Shown piece after piece: positions 24,467 through 32,623 of a DNA stretch of 64,000 bases. Under the pieces are notes generated by a model, which was given only the letters and a program-made list of their open reading frames with translations, was not told where the DNA came from and did not search any database. The stretch is from Patescibacteria group bacterium (lineage in GTDB: Bacteria > Patescibacteria > Paceibacteria > UBA6257 > 2-01-FULL-56-20), in the NCBI GenBank assembly GCA_018971305.1, contig JAGXBC010000001.1, forward strand, positions 255,839-319,838, read 5' to 3'. The position numbers and the translations under genes were made by a program. Positions within the stretch are counted from its first letter, which is position 1. Each line of letters opens with the position of its first letter.

Positions 24467-25765
24467 ATGATCAATATAAAAGATTTAGGAAAGGCATTGA
24501 AACAGGTTGCCGAGGAGAAGGGTCTGCAACCGGAAAAAGTTTTAGAAGCAATAGAGGCCTCAATTGCCGCCGCGTACAAAAAGGAATACGGAGAGCGCGG
24601 GGAAATAGTGAAGTGCAAGCTGGACCAGAAAACCGGAGAGCTTAAATTTTGGCAAATAAAAACCGTAGTTGACGAGACCGCGGTGCGTTTTATTGAAGAA
24701 GATGAAGCGATTGAGGGCGGAGAAGCGGCTGGAGCCAAGGAGGCCGGGGCGCAAGACAAAGAAAATAAAAAGAAAGTAGAGAAGAGGCCGGAAGCGCAGC
24801 CGTTTTCTGAAGACGAAGAGCAAAAACTCCCGCGCTATAATTCTGAGCGCCATATTCTTTTGGAAGAAGCGAAAAAAATAAAGAAGGATTTGATCTTAGG
24901 TGAGGAACTTACCTTCCCGCTGGAGACCCATGAGGATTTCGGAAGAATTGCCGCACAAACAGCCAAACAAGTTATCTTACAGAAACTTAGAGAATCAGAG
25001 AGGGATTCAATCTTGGGAGAGTGGCACGATAAAGAAGGAGGCATTGTGAGCGGCGTTGTCCAGCGTTTTGAACGCGGGCATGTTTACGTTGATTTAGGCA
25101 GAACCATAGGTGTGATGTTCGCTAATGAATCTATACCAGGAGAACACTACCGTGCCGGAGAAAGATTAAGATTTTTGGTTTTGGCGGTTCAGGAAGACGC
25201 TCGGCTTCCGGGCATAGTTCTTTCGCGATCGCACCCTAAATTTGTGATGGAACTTTTCCGTATGGAAGTTCCCGAGCTTGCCGAGGGTAATGTGGAAATA
25301 AAATCAATCGCTCGCGAACCTGGCAACAGAACCAAATTAGCCGTAGCTTCTAAGGCGGATGGGGTTGACCCCGTTGGTGCGCTTGTCGGTCAGAGGGGGA
25401 CGCGCGTGATGTCGGTAAACAATGAATTGGGTCAAGAAAAGATTGATATAGCAGAGTGGTCCGAAGACCCGGAAAAATTTATCAGCAATTCCTTGTCGCC
25501 GGCGAAAGTACAGCGTGTGGAGATTTTGCCGAGGCGTGAGGCACGTGTTTATGTTCCGGAGGACCAATTGAGTTTGGCCATCGGCAAGGGCGGTCAGAAT
25601 GTTCGCTTAGCGGCGCGGCTTACCGGTTGGAAAATAGATGTGCGTTCCGAGAGGCGTCCAGAAGAAGTGCAGGAAGGTGGAATAGCCGGCACCGCTCCAA
25701 TTGAGGACCAGATACCCGCCGAGCCGGCTCCCGACCCTGAGGAAAGGGGCGATTTGAGCGTGTAG
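24467..25765 (+). CDS. nusA: Transcription termination/antitermination factor NusA
   Basis: 432 aa. N-terminal RNA polymerase-binding domain (LGKALKQVAEEKGLQPEKVLEAIEASIAAAYKKEY), an S1 domain (GGIVSGVVQRFERGHVYVDLGRTIGVM), and two KH domains (GALVGQRGTRVMSVNNELG and LSLAIGKGGQNVRLAARLTGWKIDV). A charged insertion of about 40 residues (GAKEAGAQDKENKKKVEKR) splits the N-terminal domain, and there is no C-terminal acidic repeat region, only a Pro/Glu-rich tail. NusA controls pausing and termination. The upstream region has two promoter-like sites and a hairpin. Confidence 0.95.
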   Translation: MINIKDLGKALKQVAEEKGLQPEKVLEAIEASIAAAYKKEYGERGEIVKCKLDQKTGELKFWQIKTVVDETAVRFIEEDEAIEGGEAAGAKEAGAQDKENKKKVEKRPEAQPFSEDEEQKLPRYNSERHILLEEAKKIKKDLILGEELTFPLETHEDFGRIAAQTAKQVILQKLRESERDSILGEWHDKEGGIVSGVVQRFERGHVYVDLGRTIGVMFANESIPGEHYRAGERLRFLVLAVQEDARLPGIVLSRSHPKFVMELFRMEVPELAEGNVEIKSIAREPGNRTKLAVASKADGVDPVGALVGQRGTRVMSVNNELGQEKIDIAEWSEDPEKFISNSLSPAKVQRVEILPRREARVYVPEDQLSLAIGKGGQNVRLAARLTGWKIDVRSERRPEEVQEGGIAGTAPIEDQIPAEPAPDPEERGDLSV

Positions 25766-25781
25766 ATTTTTGTTTTAATTA

Positions 25782-25809
25782 TTGAAAAATCGCGGTTTTG
25801 CGATAAAAT
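25782..25809 (+). promoter_or_regulatory. Promoter of the membrane pyrophosphatase gene
   Basis: TTGAAA (25782-25787) and TAAAAT (25804-25809), spacer 16 bp. Confidence 0.6.
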
Positions 25810-25840
25810 AAAGCTATAAATTAATATAACTAAATAAAAT

Positions 25841-27826
25841 ATGATTACCTTCGCAATTGTAGCTTCTTTGGTGGCAATAATCGTTGCCCTAGTTTTGTCT
25901 TGGAGCATACTGCGGGAACCTGCAGGAGAAAAGCAGATGCAGGAAATAGCGAGCGCTATCCAGATCGGAGCATCTGCTTATTTGAATAGGCAATATAAAA
26001 CCGTCGCTGCCGTAGCCGTTGTTGTTGCTTTGCTTATAGGCTGGTTCCTGGGAATGACGACTATGGTCGGATTTATAATCGGGGCCTTCGCTTCGGCTTT
26101 GGCCGGATATGTTGGGATGAACGTTGCGGTACGGGCGAATGTTCGCACCACCCAGGCTGCGCGTTCCGGATTGCATAAAGCGCTAAGCATTGCTTTTAGG
26201 GGCGGGGCTGTTACTGGTTTCCTTGTAGCTGGCCTAGCACTTTTTTCTGTTTCCACATTTTATTTTTTCACAAAAAATGTTTCTGCTTTAATAGGCCTGG
26301 GATTTGGAGGAAGTTTAATATCCATCTTTGCCCGCTTGGGCGGAGGAATTTTTACGAAGGGCGCTGATGTTGGCGCGGACTTAGTGGGCAAAGTTGAAGC
26401 CGGAATCCCGGAGGACGATCCGCGCAACCCGGCGGTTATTGCGGATAATGTCGGCGACAATGTTGGCGACGACGCCGGCATGGCCGCTGACCTTTTTGAA
26501 ACTTACGCCGTGACAACGGTAGCGGCGATGATTTTAGGAAAAATTACTTTCCCCGGGAACGAAGGCATAATTACTCTGCCGCTTCTCATAGGAGGAATTA
26601 CGATAATCGCTTCGCTCCTTGGGCTATTCTTTGTCCGTCTTGGTAAAAGCCTTGATATTATGAAGGCTTTGTATAAGGGTCTTATTTCCGCTAGCGTTAT
26701 TTCCCTTGCCGGTTTCTGGTTTTTAGCCGCCAACTACGGCACGTCTTTATCTCTTTCTTTTGATAAACTTTTTTACCCGATGGTCATCGGTGTTGCCGTG
26801 ACCGCTTTTATGGTTTTAATAACGGAATACTATACTTCAAAAAGTTTTCGGCCGGTGCGTTCAATTGCCGAGGCATCCAAAACCGGACATGGTACGAATG
26901 TGATCACCGGGCTTTCTGTTGGCATGGAAGCCACTGCTATGCCGGTTGTTGTTATCGTGGCCGGCATTCTTTCCGCATTTTATTTTAACGGCGTTTATGG
27001 GGTGGCGCTTGCTGCAACAAGTATGCTTGGTATGGCGGGAATAATTATTGCTATAGACGCCTTTGGTCCGATAACTGACAACGCCGGCGGTATCGCCGAG
27101 ATGGCCGGGCTTCCGGAATCAGTGCGCAAGGTGACAGATTCCTTGGACGCGGTAGGCAACACTACTAAGGCGGTAACTAAGGGTTATGCCATAGGATCGG
27201 CAGGGCTTGCGGCGCTTGTACTCTTCTCTTCTTATGTTCAAGAGTTGCAAACACACTACGGCTCACGTCCTGCACTTTTTGATCTTAACGACCCAAAGGT
27301 TCTAATAGGTTTATTGCTTGGAGGCATGATTCCATATTTATTTGCTTCAATTTCTATGAGGGCGGTTGGTAAGGCCGCGAGCAGTGTTGTTGTGGAAGTG
27401 CGAAGACAGTTTAAAGAAATTCCGGGGATTATGGCTGGCACAGCAAAACCGGATTACGCGAAATGCGTGGATATTGTGGCTTCGGCGGCAATCAAGGAAA
27501 TGGTTGTGCCCGCGCTTCTGCCCGTTGTTGTGCCTATCGCCGTAGCATTCATTCTTGGTCCGATTGCTTTGGGAGGATTGCTTGTTGGTTCGATTGTAAC
27601 CGGCTTATTCGTTGCTATTTCCATGACCTCCGGCGGCGCGGCTTGGGACAATGCCAAGAAATACATTGAGGAGGGCAACTTGGGCGGTAAGGGTTCGGAG
27701 GCGCACAAAGCGGCAGTTACTGGGGACACTGTCGGCGACCCCTACAAAGACACTGCCGGCCCGGCGATAAATCCCGTTATCAAGATAATTAATATAATTG
27801 CTTTATTACTAGTTCCATTTTTATAA
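25841..27826 (+). CDS. hppA: Proton-translocating membrane pyrophosphatase, K+-independent type
   Basis: 661 aa with about 16 membrane helices. The substrate-binding signatures are DVGADLVGKVEAGIPEDDPRNPA, DNVGDNVGD, TDNAGGIAEM and DTVGDPYKDTAGPAINP. The enzyme couples hydrolysis of pyrophosphate to proton pumping, giving energy from a by-product of nucleotide metabolism. The segment GNTTKAVTKGYAIGSAG has Lys and Thr at the two positions that are Ala and Gly in K+-dependent enzymes, so this is predicted to be the K+-independent H+ form. This is a common energy-saving enzyme in organisms with reduced metabolism. clpP follows 7 bp downstream. Confidence 0.96.
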   Translation: MITFAIVASLVAIIVALVLSWSILREPAGEKQMQEIASAIQIGASAYLNRQYKTVAAVAVVVALLIGWFLGMTTMVGFIIGAFASALAGYVGMNVAVRANVRTTQAARSGLHKALSIAFRGGAVTGFLVAGLALFSVSTFYFFTKNVSALIGLGFGGSLISIFARLGGGIFTKGADVGADLVGKVEAGIPEDDPRNPAVIADNVGDNVGDDAGMAADLFETYAVTTVAAMILGKITFPGNEGIITLPLLIGGITIIASLLGLFFVRLGKSLDIMKALYKGLISASVISLAGFWFLAANYGTSLSLSFDKLFYPMVIGVAVTAFMVLITEYYTSKSFRPVRSIAEASKTGHGTNVITGLSVGMEATAMPVVVIVAGILSAFYFNGVYGVALAATSMLGMAGIIIAIDAFGPITDNAGGIAEMAGLPESVRKVTDSLDAVGNTTKAVTKGYAIGSAGLAALVLFSSYVQELQTHYGSRPALFDLNDPKVLIGLLLGGMIPYLFASISMRAVGKAASSVVVEVRRQFKEIPGIMAGTAKPDYAKCVDIVASAAIKEMVVPALLPVVVPIAVAFILGPIALGGLLVGSIVTGLFVAISMTSGGAAWDNAKKYIEEGNLGGKGSEAHKAAVTGDTVGDPYKDTAGPAINPVIKIINIIALLLVPFL

Positions 27827-27833
27827 TTAAATT

Positions 27834-28436
27834 ATGAGCGAATTCAGCCAATATTTAATTCCAACTGTTATCGAGAAATCGCAGAATGGCGAGCGGGCTT
27901 ACGATATTTATTCTCGTCTGCTCAAAGACCGCATAATCTTTTTAGGAGGAGGAATAAACGATGTTGTGGCAAACGCCATTATTGCCCAGCTCTTGTTTTT
28001 GGAGCACGAAGACCCCAAGAAAGATATCAAGCTTTATATAAACTCTCCGGGAGGTTCGGTCACGGCAGGAATGGCGATTTACGACACGATGCAGTTTATT
28101 AAGCCGGACGTTTCCACAATGTGCGTGGGCATAGCGGCTTCTATGGGCGCATTTCTTTTGGCTGCAGGACAAAGGGGCAAGCGGCTCGCCCTCCCCAATT
28201 CTCAGATTCTTCTGCACCAGGTAGCGGTGGAATCGATTGGCGGCCAGGCCTCGGAAATAGAAATTTCAGCCAAGCAAATCGTAAAAACAAAAGAACGCCT
28301 GAATCATATTCTCTCCAAGCACACGGGTCAGCTGATAGTTAAGGTAGAAAAAGATACCGACCGCGACTTCTGGCTTTCCGCCGACGAGGCCAAGGCCTAC
28401 GGAGTTGTGGACGAAATAATCAAAACAAGGAAGTAG
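27834..28436 (+). CDS. clpP: ATP-dependent Clp protease proteolytic subunit ClpP
   Basis: 200 aa, normal length. The Ser of GIAASMGAFLLAAG, the His of QILLHQV and the Asp of DTDRDFW form the catalytic triad. IYLNSPGG-type oxyanion-hole sequence is present as LYINSPGGSVTAGM. ClpP forms a barrel of two heptamers that degrades proteins delivered by ClpX or ClpA/C, none of which is in this window. It follows the pyrophosphatase gene after 7 bp. Confidence 0.97.
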   Translation: MSEFSQYLIPTVIEKSQNGERAYDIYSRLLKDRIIFLGGGINDVVANAIIAQLLFLEHEDPKKDIKLYINSPGGSVTAGMAIYDTMQFIKPDVSTMCVGIAASMGAFLLAAGQRGKRLALPNSQILLHQVAVESIGGQASEIEISAKQIVKTKERLNHILSKHTGQLIVKVEKDTDRDFWLSADEAKAYGVVDEIIKTRK

Positions 28437-28467
28437 TAGCCGCTAGGGCCGAGCCGATATTCTATTT

Positions 28468-28815
28468 TTAGTTAGCCTCGCTGAGGTGCTGTTCTTTGAA
28501 TTTTAGCTCAAGGTCTTTCTCGGCCAAAAAATTTACGTAAAGAAGTAATTCATCCTTACTATTTCTTATTTCTAAATAATCGGGCATCCGTTTATCTAGG
28601 CGATCTATATTAATTTTATATTCGCCATTTGCAACTGCCTCCCAGAAACTGTCGCGCTGTATAAGGTCAAAAAAGTAGATGGCCCTTTCTCCCGCTGAAA
28701 ACTGTTCGCTAAGGGAAGATTTGCCGTCAGACAACTTTTCTTTTTCCGGTTGATCGGCTGGCAGACGACGCTCCGCTCCCGGTTCAGATTTTGGTTTTTC
28801 CATACCTATGAACAT
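28468..28815 (-). CDS. Hypothetical small soluble protein
   Basis: 115 aa, or 111 if it starts at the internal ATG (MEKPKSEPGAERR, start 28803). N-terminal 45 residues are charged and disordered; the rest (AGERAIYFFDLIQRDSFWEAVANGEYKINIDRL...) is an alpha-beta domain of unknown family. It converges on clpP and is divergent from tyrS, with no clear promoter. Translation is likely from the regular codon use and charged pattern, but nothing shows function. Confidence 0.55.
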   Translation of the reverse strand: MFIGMEKPKSEPGAERRLPADQPEKEKLSDGKSSLSEQFSAGERAIYFFDLIQRDSFWEAVANGEYKINIDRLDKRMPDYLEIRNSKDELLLYVNFLAEKDLELKFKEQHLSEAN

Positions 28816-28866
28816 AAGTTATATTGGGATAATAGTCAAAGACTTCCAGCGCGGTTTTTATTCTGT

Positions 28867-28872
28867 TAGAAT
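28867..28872 (+). promoter_or_regulatory. -10 box of tyrS
   Basis: TAGAAT; the predicted transcription start coincides with the ATG at 28879, suggesting a leaderless mRNA. Confidence 0.5.
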
Positions 28873-28878
28873 AGTTAA

Positions 28879-30105
28879 ATGAATATGAGCGATAACGATA
28901 AAATAAAAGAAGTTTTGAACCGCTCCGTGAGTGCGATTTATCCTTCGCGTGAGGCGCTGGAAAAGGCACTAAGCTCCGGCAAGAAACTCAAAATATATCT
29001 CGGTGTTGACCCGACCGGGCCGCATTTACACCTTGGACAGCTTACTAATCTTTTACTGCTCAAAAAGCTGCAAAATCTGGGGCACGAAATAATATTCCTT
29101 ATAGGAGATTTTACGGGCCGCATCGGCGATCCGACGGACAAGCTTGCTACTAGAAAACAACTTACAGAAAAAGACGTTGCTATAAATATGAAAACATTCA
29201 AGGAGCAGGTCGGTAGGATAATAAATTTTAGCGGTAAAAACGCCGTAAAAATCGCCTTCAACTCCAAATGGCTCGCCAAAATGACTCTTACCGATTGGAT
29301 CGGGATTTCAGCGAACGTTACGGTCCAACAGATGATAGAAAGAGATATGTTTCGGGAGCGCTTAAAGGGGGGGAAACCGATTTTCATACATGAATTTTTT
29401 TACCCTTTGATGCAGGGATACGACTCTGTTGCTATGGATGTTGACATGGAGATCGGCGGCAATGACCAAACATTCAATATGCTTATGGGTCGCCACCTGA
29501 TGAAAACCTATAAGAATAAAGAGAAATTTGTTCTGACGACAAAACTTCTGGAGCATCCTAAAACCGGCAGGAAATTAATGAACAAAAGTGAGGGGGGGAT
29601 GATAAATCTGGACGACGAGCCGGCAGATATTTTTGGCAAAGTTATGGCGCTGGACGATGTTTCCATTGTGCCAGTTGCCGAGCTGTGCACGGAGATGCCG
29701 CTGGCAGACGTTGAGAAAATTAAAAAAACTCTCGTGGATGGAAAATCCAACCCGCGTGACTCCAAGTTTGATGTTGCCGAAGCGGTCGTCAAAACTATTT
29801 ATGGCGAAAAGGAGGCCGCCGCCGCCCGCGCAAGATACATAGAAATGTTTTCCAAAAAAGAAATACCCGAAGATTTGCCGGTATATAAGATTGTAGAGAA
29901 CAATCTAACCGCTTTCGGTACTATTGCCACCATAATCAAGGCGATTGAACATAGGGATATAAGCAATAGCGAGGCGCGGCGGCTCGTAGAGCATGGAGGA
30001 TTTGAGGTGGCAGGTACTGTTAAAAAAGACCCAAAAGAAAAAATAAATTTAAAAGGCGGGGAAATAATTAGAATCGGAAAGAAAAAGTTTTTTAGGGTAG
30101 GATAA
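28879..30105 (+). CDS. tyrS: Tyrosyl-tRNA synthetase
   Basis: 408 aa. Class Ib synthetase with a HIGH-type sequence HLHLG (residues about 50-54 in DPTGPHLHLGQLTNLLLL), the tyrosine-binding YPLMQGYDSVAMDVDMEIGGNDQ, and a degenerate KMSKS site KLMNKSEGG. A C-terminal S4-like RNA-binding domain ends the protein (ISNSEARRLVEHGGFEV). It charges tRNA-Tyr. ATG 28879 or ATG 28885 may be the start; the -10 box favours the first. The gene converges on a structured RNA gene on the other strand. Confidence 0.96.
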   Translation: MNMSDNDKIKEVLNRSVSAIYPSREALEKALSSGKKLKIYLGVDPTGPHLHLGQLTNLLLLKKLQNLGHEIIFLIGDFTGRIGDPTDKLATRKQLTEKDVAINMKTFKEQVGRIINFSGKNAVKIAFNSKWLAKMTLTDWIGISANVTVQQMIERDMFRERLKGGKPIFIHEFFYPLMQGYDSVAMDVDMEIGGNDQTFNMLMGRHLMKTYKNKEKFVLTTKLLEHPKTGRKLMNKSEGGMINLDDEPADIFGKVMALDDVSIVPVAELCTEMPLADVEKIKKTLVDGKSNPRDSKFDVAEAVVKTIYGEKEAAAARARYIEMFSKKEIPEDLPVYKIVENNLTAFGTIATIIKAIEHRDISNSEARRLVEHGGFEVAGTVKKDPKEKINLKGGEIIRIGKKKFFRVG

Positions 30106-30141
30106 TAACAGCGGAGTTTGAATATCTTCGGACGGAATATC

Positions 30142-30295
30142 AAAAAAAGAAGCCCCCGCAAAAAAGCGAGGGAGTTTGAGTCGGGGGTTTGTGCCCAAAG
30201 GGTTTTATCCCGACTAAGGCTTTACGGACGAGCCCTCACGCTCAGGTGTGACGCTGCGCAGTGAGCAGAAGACTCATAAAGAGCCTAAGTGTACT
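30142..30295 (-). ncRNA. Candidate structured non-coding RNA with own promoter and terminator
   Basis: On the minus strand a TTGATA-17-TATAAT promoter predicts a start near 30295, and a terminator hairpin (CCCTCGC/GCGGGGG, TTTTTT loop) with a 7-T tract ends it near 30142. About 154 nt. The 5' part folds into a long irregular rod (CTTAGG/CCTTAG, CTTTATG/CGTAAAG, AGTC/GGCT, CTCAC/GTGAG), then AGTCGGG/CCCGACT with an inner ACCC-TTT-GGG hairpin, then the terminator. No open reading frame of note. It does not show the hallmark motifs of SRP RNA, tmRNA or RNase P RNA; 6S RNA cannot be excluded. Confidence 0.7.
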
Positions 30296-30301
30296 GGCTA
30301 A

Positions 30302-30330
30302 ATTATATGTCGGATTGCGATGTTTATCAA
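30302..30330 (-). promoter_or_regulatory. Promoter of the 30142-30295 RNA
   Basis: TTGATA (30325-30330) and TATAAT (30302-30307) on the minus strand, spacer 17 bp. Confidence 0.8.
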
Positions 30331-30387
30331 GTAGTATGGTATGGCAATATTTTTGACGAAAGAACGGTTTATATTTTTAGATAACAA

Positions 30388-31086
30388 TTAATTTATTGTA
30401 AGTTTGGACAGAACAGTATTCGCCGCATCAATATCTTTCTGCAAAGTATAGCCGTTATTTGTCAGGTAAATCGAATATACAAGATTATTTTTCGTCACAA
30501 AGTATTCGCGGAAAGTAAATCCGTTGAACGAAGCGAACGCTTCCATCCCGGGTAGTCCGGCGATGGTTACGCTTGTAGTCGCCAATATCGGAGTAGGATA
30601 AAATTGCGGGAATTCCTTGCCCTGAAGTGTTTTGGCGTACCAATCTTCTACTGGGAGTGTGTTCTTGTCGTAATAAACCCGCATTACAACGCTAAACACC
30701 TCATCACCGTGTTCCGGGGAATCAATATTTCTTTGCTCGTAATTATTAGTCGGGCTGCCGGAATATTTTCGCGAATCTCTTAGTGTCCATGTTCCGGGAT
30801 AGCTCACATTGTAACCGTAGGTCGGGTCGGTGAATATCTGCCACGAGATTGTGTTGGCTTTAGGTTCGGTTGGTTTACTGCTTGATGCAGCTGGAGGTGG
30901 CTGGGGGACTCTAGTTTGGTCCAGGAACGCGTTTGTCGGGGATGTGCTTGTAGCTGTGACGGCATTTCCCTCCGGAGTATTATTCACCGATCCGGTTCTT
31001 AATACTGTATACAACCAAACGCCGGCGAGAATAGTTACAGATACCAAAAAAACTATTATTATCTTTTTTAGCCACTGTCTTTCCAT
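30388..31086 (-). CDS. Membrane-anchored PsbP-like protein
   Basis: 232 aa. One N-terminal helix (KKIIIVFLVSVTILAGVWLY), a Ser/Thr/Pro-rich linker (to about residue 78), then a domain beginning WQIFTDPTYGYNVSYPGTWTLRD, the typical start of the PsbP-like fold found in many bacterial lipoproteins. The C-terminus KDIDAANTVLSKLTI also fits. No lipobox cysteine, so it is anchored by the helix and faces outside. TATAAT lies 8 nt before the ATG, suggesting a leaderless mRNA. Function of bacterial PsbP-like domains outside photosynthesis is unknown. Confidence 0.8.
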   Translation of the reverse strand: MERQWLKKIIIVFLVSVTILAGVWLYTVLRTGSVNNTPEGNAVTATSTSPTNAFLDQTRVPQPPPAASSSKPTEPKANTISWQIFTDPTYGYNVSYPGTWTLRDSRKYSGSPTNNYEQRNIDSPEHGDEVFSVVMRVYYDKNTLPVEDWYAKTLQGKEFPQFYPTPILATTSVTIAGLPGMEAFASFNGFTFREYFVTKNNLVYSIYLTNNGYTLQKDIDAANTVLSKLTIN

Positions 31087-31127
31087 TTAGTTTATTATAG
31101 CAGTCCAGATGCTATGAAAGATTTATG

Positions 31128-31162
31128 CTATAAAAAAATAAAACCGCCATGCAACGTGGCGG
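31128..31162 (-). terminator. Terminator of the bifunctional nuclease gene
   Basis: On the minus strand CCGCCA/TGGCGG with a 7-nt loop, followed by TTTTATTTTTTTA. Confidence 0.85.
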
Positions 31163-31189
31163 CTCGTTTAATATTATCGGCAATATCTA

Positions 31190-31687
31190 TTATGGGGTTT
31201 CTCCCTGGGGTTCCGGCGGGGCTTCTCCCCGATTTTCAATTTCCATGAACATTCTACCAATGAGGTCAACAGTTAAATTAGTTTTTTCATCAGTCATTGT
31301 TTCCAGCAAGAGTTCCTCTGTTACAAAAATAGGAACTTCGAATTTTAATGCCAGTGCAACGGCATCACTCGGTCGGCAATCAAGAGACGTTTTTTCTCCG
31401 TTCCGGTCTAAGTGAATAAGGGCATAGAAAACATCATCCTTTATTTCGGTAATAACCGCCTTAGTCATCATCGCCCCCAAAGACACGACTGCATTCTTTA
31501 ATAGATCGTAAGGCATTGGCCGGGGTGGTTCAATTTTGTTGGCCGCAGCTAAGATTTGCTGAGCTTCCCATGGTCCTATCCATATCGGTATCGGCGAGTT
31601 AGTTATCTTATTCCTCACAAGAAGGATTAAATCGCCATTAATAAAAACTATGCTGTTTTCCGGATTTACGGTTACCTCTATTTCCAT
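31190..31687 (-). CDS. Bifunctional nuclease domain protein (DUF151)
   Basis: 165 aa. LVRNKITNSPIPIWIGPWEAQQI and LDCRPSDAVALALKFEVPIFV match the BFN/DUF151 family, which has reported RNase and DNase activity in plants and is common in bacteria. A strong Shine-Dalgarno GAGGTG lies 6 nt before the ATG, and a TTGACT-17-TAAAAT promoter is centred 50 nt upstream. A terminator follows. A stand-alone unit. The C-terminal tail (PPEPQGETP) is short and disordered. Confidence 0.9.
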   Translation of the reverse strand: MEIEVTVNPENSIVFINGDLILLVRNKITNSPIPIWIGPWEAQQILAAANKIEPPRPMPYDLLKNAVVSLGAMMTKAVITEIKDDVFYALIHLDRNGEKTSLDCRPSDAVALALKFEVPIFVTEELLLETMTDEKTNLTVDLIGRMFMEIENRGEAPPEPQGETP

Positions 31688-31723
31688 GTAAACACCTCGA
31701 TAATGCTAAATATTCTAAGGCGA

Positions 31724-31752
31724 ATTTTAATGGTTGCTGGAGGTTTAGTCAA
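31724..31752 (-). promoter_or_regulatory. Promoter of the bifunctional nuclease gene
   Basis: TTGACT (31747-31752) and TAAAAT (31724-31729) on the minus strand, spacer 17 bp. Confidence 0.75.
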
Positions 31753-31790
31753 ATATTTATTGTCTTGGCTAGCTTTGTGTCTGCCGGATA

Positions 31791-31826
31791 AAATAAAAAA
31801 ACAGGGCTAATTGATAATAGTCCTGT
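31791..31826 (-). terminator. Terminator overlapping the stop of the 121-aa gene
   Basis: ACAGG/CCTGT with inner CTA/TAG pairs on the minus strand, then TTTTTTATTTTA. Confidence 0.8.
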
Positions 31827-32172
31827 CGGGTGTATATTTTTTCATCAGATTGGAAGATTCCGGTTCCAGCGGTTTGCCTTCGCCCCAGATTTTCCTGTTT
31901 CCGGGAGGGGCGCAGTCGTCGTGGGCGTACAGCAACCCTCTTTTCAAGTCATTGAATTCCGCGATCCTTTCCAGCGGCATTATCGGACATTCGCAAAAGA
32001 TGCACAATACGCAATATTTATTGGAATAGGCCTGAAGGCATTCGCGGCAGGCGTGGAAATTATCCGGGAGAGATTCAATAATCGCCCGTCGCCCAAGGAT
32101 AACTATATCAATAGGTAGGTTTATCTCGTGCTCGCAGTGCGGAAAGTTTTTTAAGGACGACCTAGCGAACAT
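31807..32172 (-). CDS. Small cysteine-rich, probably zinc-binding protein
   Basis: 121 aa. Nine Cys and several His clustered as HCEHE, HACRECLQ, KYCVLCIFCECP and HDDCAP suggest one or two zinc sites. No transmembrane segment. A very strong Shine-Dalgarno GGAGGTG lies 5 nt before the ATG, and a terminator overlaps the stop codon. It belongs to the set of short, strongly initiated accessory genes in this window. The family is not recognised; a zinc ribbon or LIM-like protein is possible. Confidence 0.7.
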   Translation of the reverse strand: MFARSSLKNFPHCEHEINLPIDIVILGRRAIIESLPDNFHACRECLQAYSNKYCVLCIFCECPIMPLERIAEFNDLKRGLLYAHDDCAPPGNRKIWGEGKPLEPESSNLMKKYTPDRTIIN

Positions 32173-32228
32173 TGTTCACCTCCAGGTCACAATTTATTCT
32201 ATTTCTGATATTATGCGCGCCACGAGGA

Positions 32229-32260
32229 TAAGTCAAAAATGAACCGCCAGTAATGGCGGT
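32229..32260 (-). terminator. Terminator of the 56-aa membrane protein gene
   Basis: On the minus strand ACCGCCA/TGGCGGT, 4-nt loop, followed by TCATTTTTGA. Confidence 0.8.
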
Positions 32261-32266
32261 TTATGG

Positions 32267-32437
32267 TTAGTTCTTGCTCTCTCTAATTCCTTTTTCAACC
32301 GCATTTTTAATGACTATGTGAAGTAGTGCTATTAAGGATATCCCTGCTACAAAAAGTCCGATAGTCCTCGGAAGAAAATTAAAAATTAAATCCAGAAGAG
32401 AAATACCACCACCCACCAGAAGAATTATATATTCCAT
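32267..32437 (-). CDS. Small membrane protein, 56 aa
   Basis: MEYIILLVGGGISLLDLIFN at the N-terminus, a second hydrophobic segment TIGLFVAGISLIALLHIVI, and a basic/acidic tail NAVEKGIRESKN: two predicted helices. Start ATG 32435-32437 has a TATAAT at 32447-32452 just upstream, and a strong terminator lies 6 bp after the stop. The promoter and terminator framing make it likely to be a real gene despite its size. Unknown family. Confidence 0.65.
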   Translation of the reverse strand: MEYIILLVGGGISLLDLIFNFLPRTIGLFVAGISLIALLHIVIKNAVEKGIRESKN

Positions 32438-32442
32438 TTCTA

Positions 32443-32452
32443 TATAATTATA
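32443..32452. promoter_or_regulatory. Symmetric, bidirectional -10 region
   Basis: TATAATTATA is a perfect palindrome that gives TATAAT on both strands (plus 32443-32448, minus 32447-32452). It can serve the 56-aa gene leftwards and the structured region rightwards. Confidence 0.55.
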
Positions 32453-32454
32453 TC

Positions 32455-32556
32455 ATGTTTTTCTCTGAGATCAGGGTAGTTGGGATAATCGCTACTGGCG
32501 GAGGTGAATAACCAACGCTACGAAAATATTCTAACTGCCCTGATTTAAGAGAAATT
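32455..32556 (+). other. Long-stem structured region, possible RNA
   Basis: TTTCTCT/AGAGAAA (32460-32466 and 32548-32554) and ATCAGGGTAGTT/AACTGCCCTGAT (32470-32481 and 32533-32544; one G-U pair) make a 19-bp interrupted stem around a 51-nt loop, which includes GGT-GAATA-ACC. A plus-strand TATAAT ends 7 nt before the stem region. No coding frame fits. It lies within the 376-bp gap between the small membrane gene and pnp. Confidence 0.5.
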
Positions 32557-32581
32557 ATGTAGTGATGGAATAGGTACCGAG

Positions 32582-32590
32582 TTATCCACA
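32582..32590 (+). promoter_or_regulatory. Single DnaA-box match
   Basis: TTATCCACA is an exact match to the DnaA-box consensus. No second exact copy was noticed nearby, so an origin is not supported. Confidence 0.3.
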
Positions 32591-32623
32591 GGTGACAATT
32601 TTGTGGTGTGCTATAGTATATTT

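Noticed and set aside
30142..30295. tmRNA, SRP RNA or RNase P RNA identity for the RNA next to tyrS
   Set aside because: No tRNA-like 3' end, no GGAAGC-type SRP loop and no conserved RNase P core such as GAGGAAAGTC is present.
32582..32590. DnaA box as sign of an origin of replication
   Set aside because: Only one exact match, no cluster, no AT-rich unwinding region beside it and no dnaA or dnaN gene in the window.
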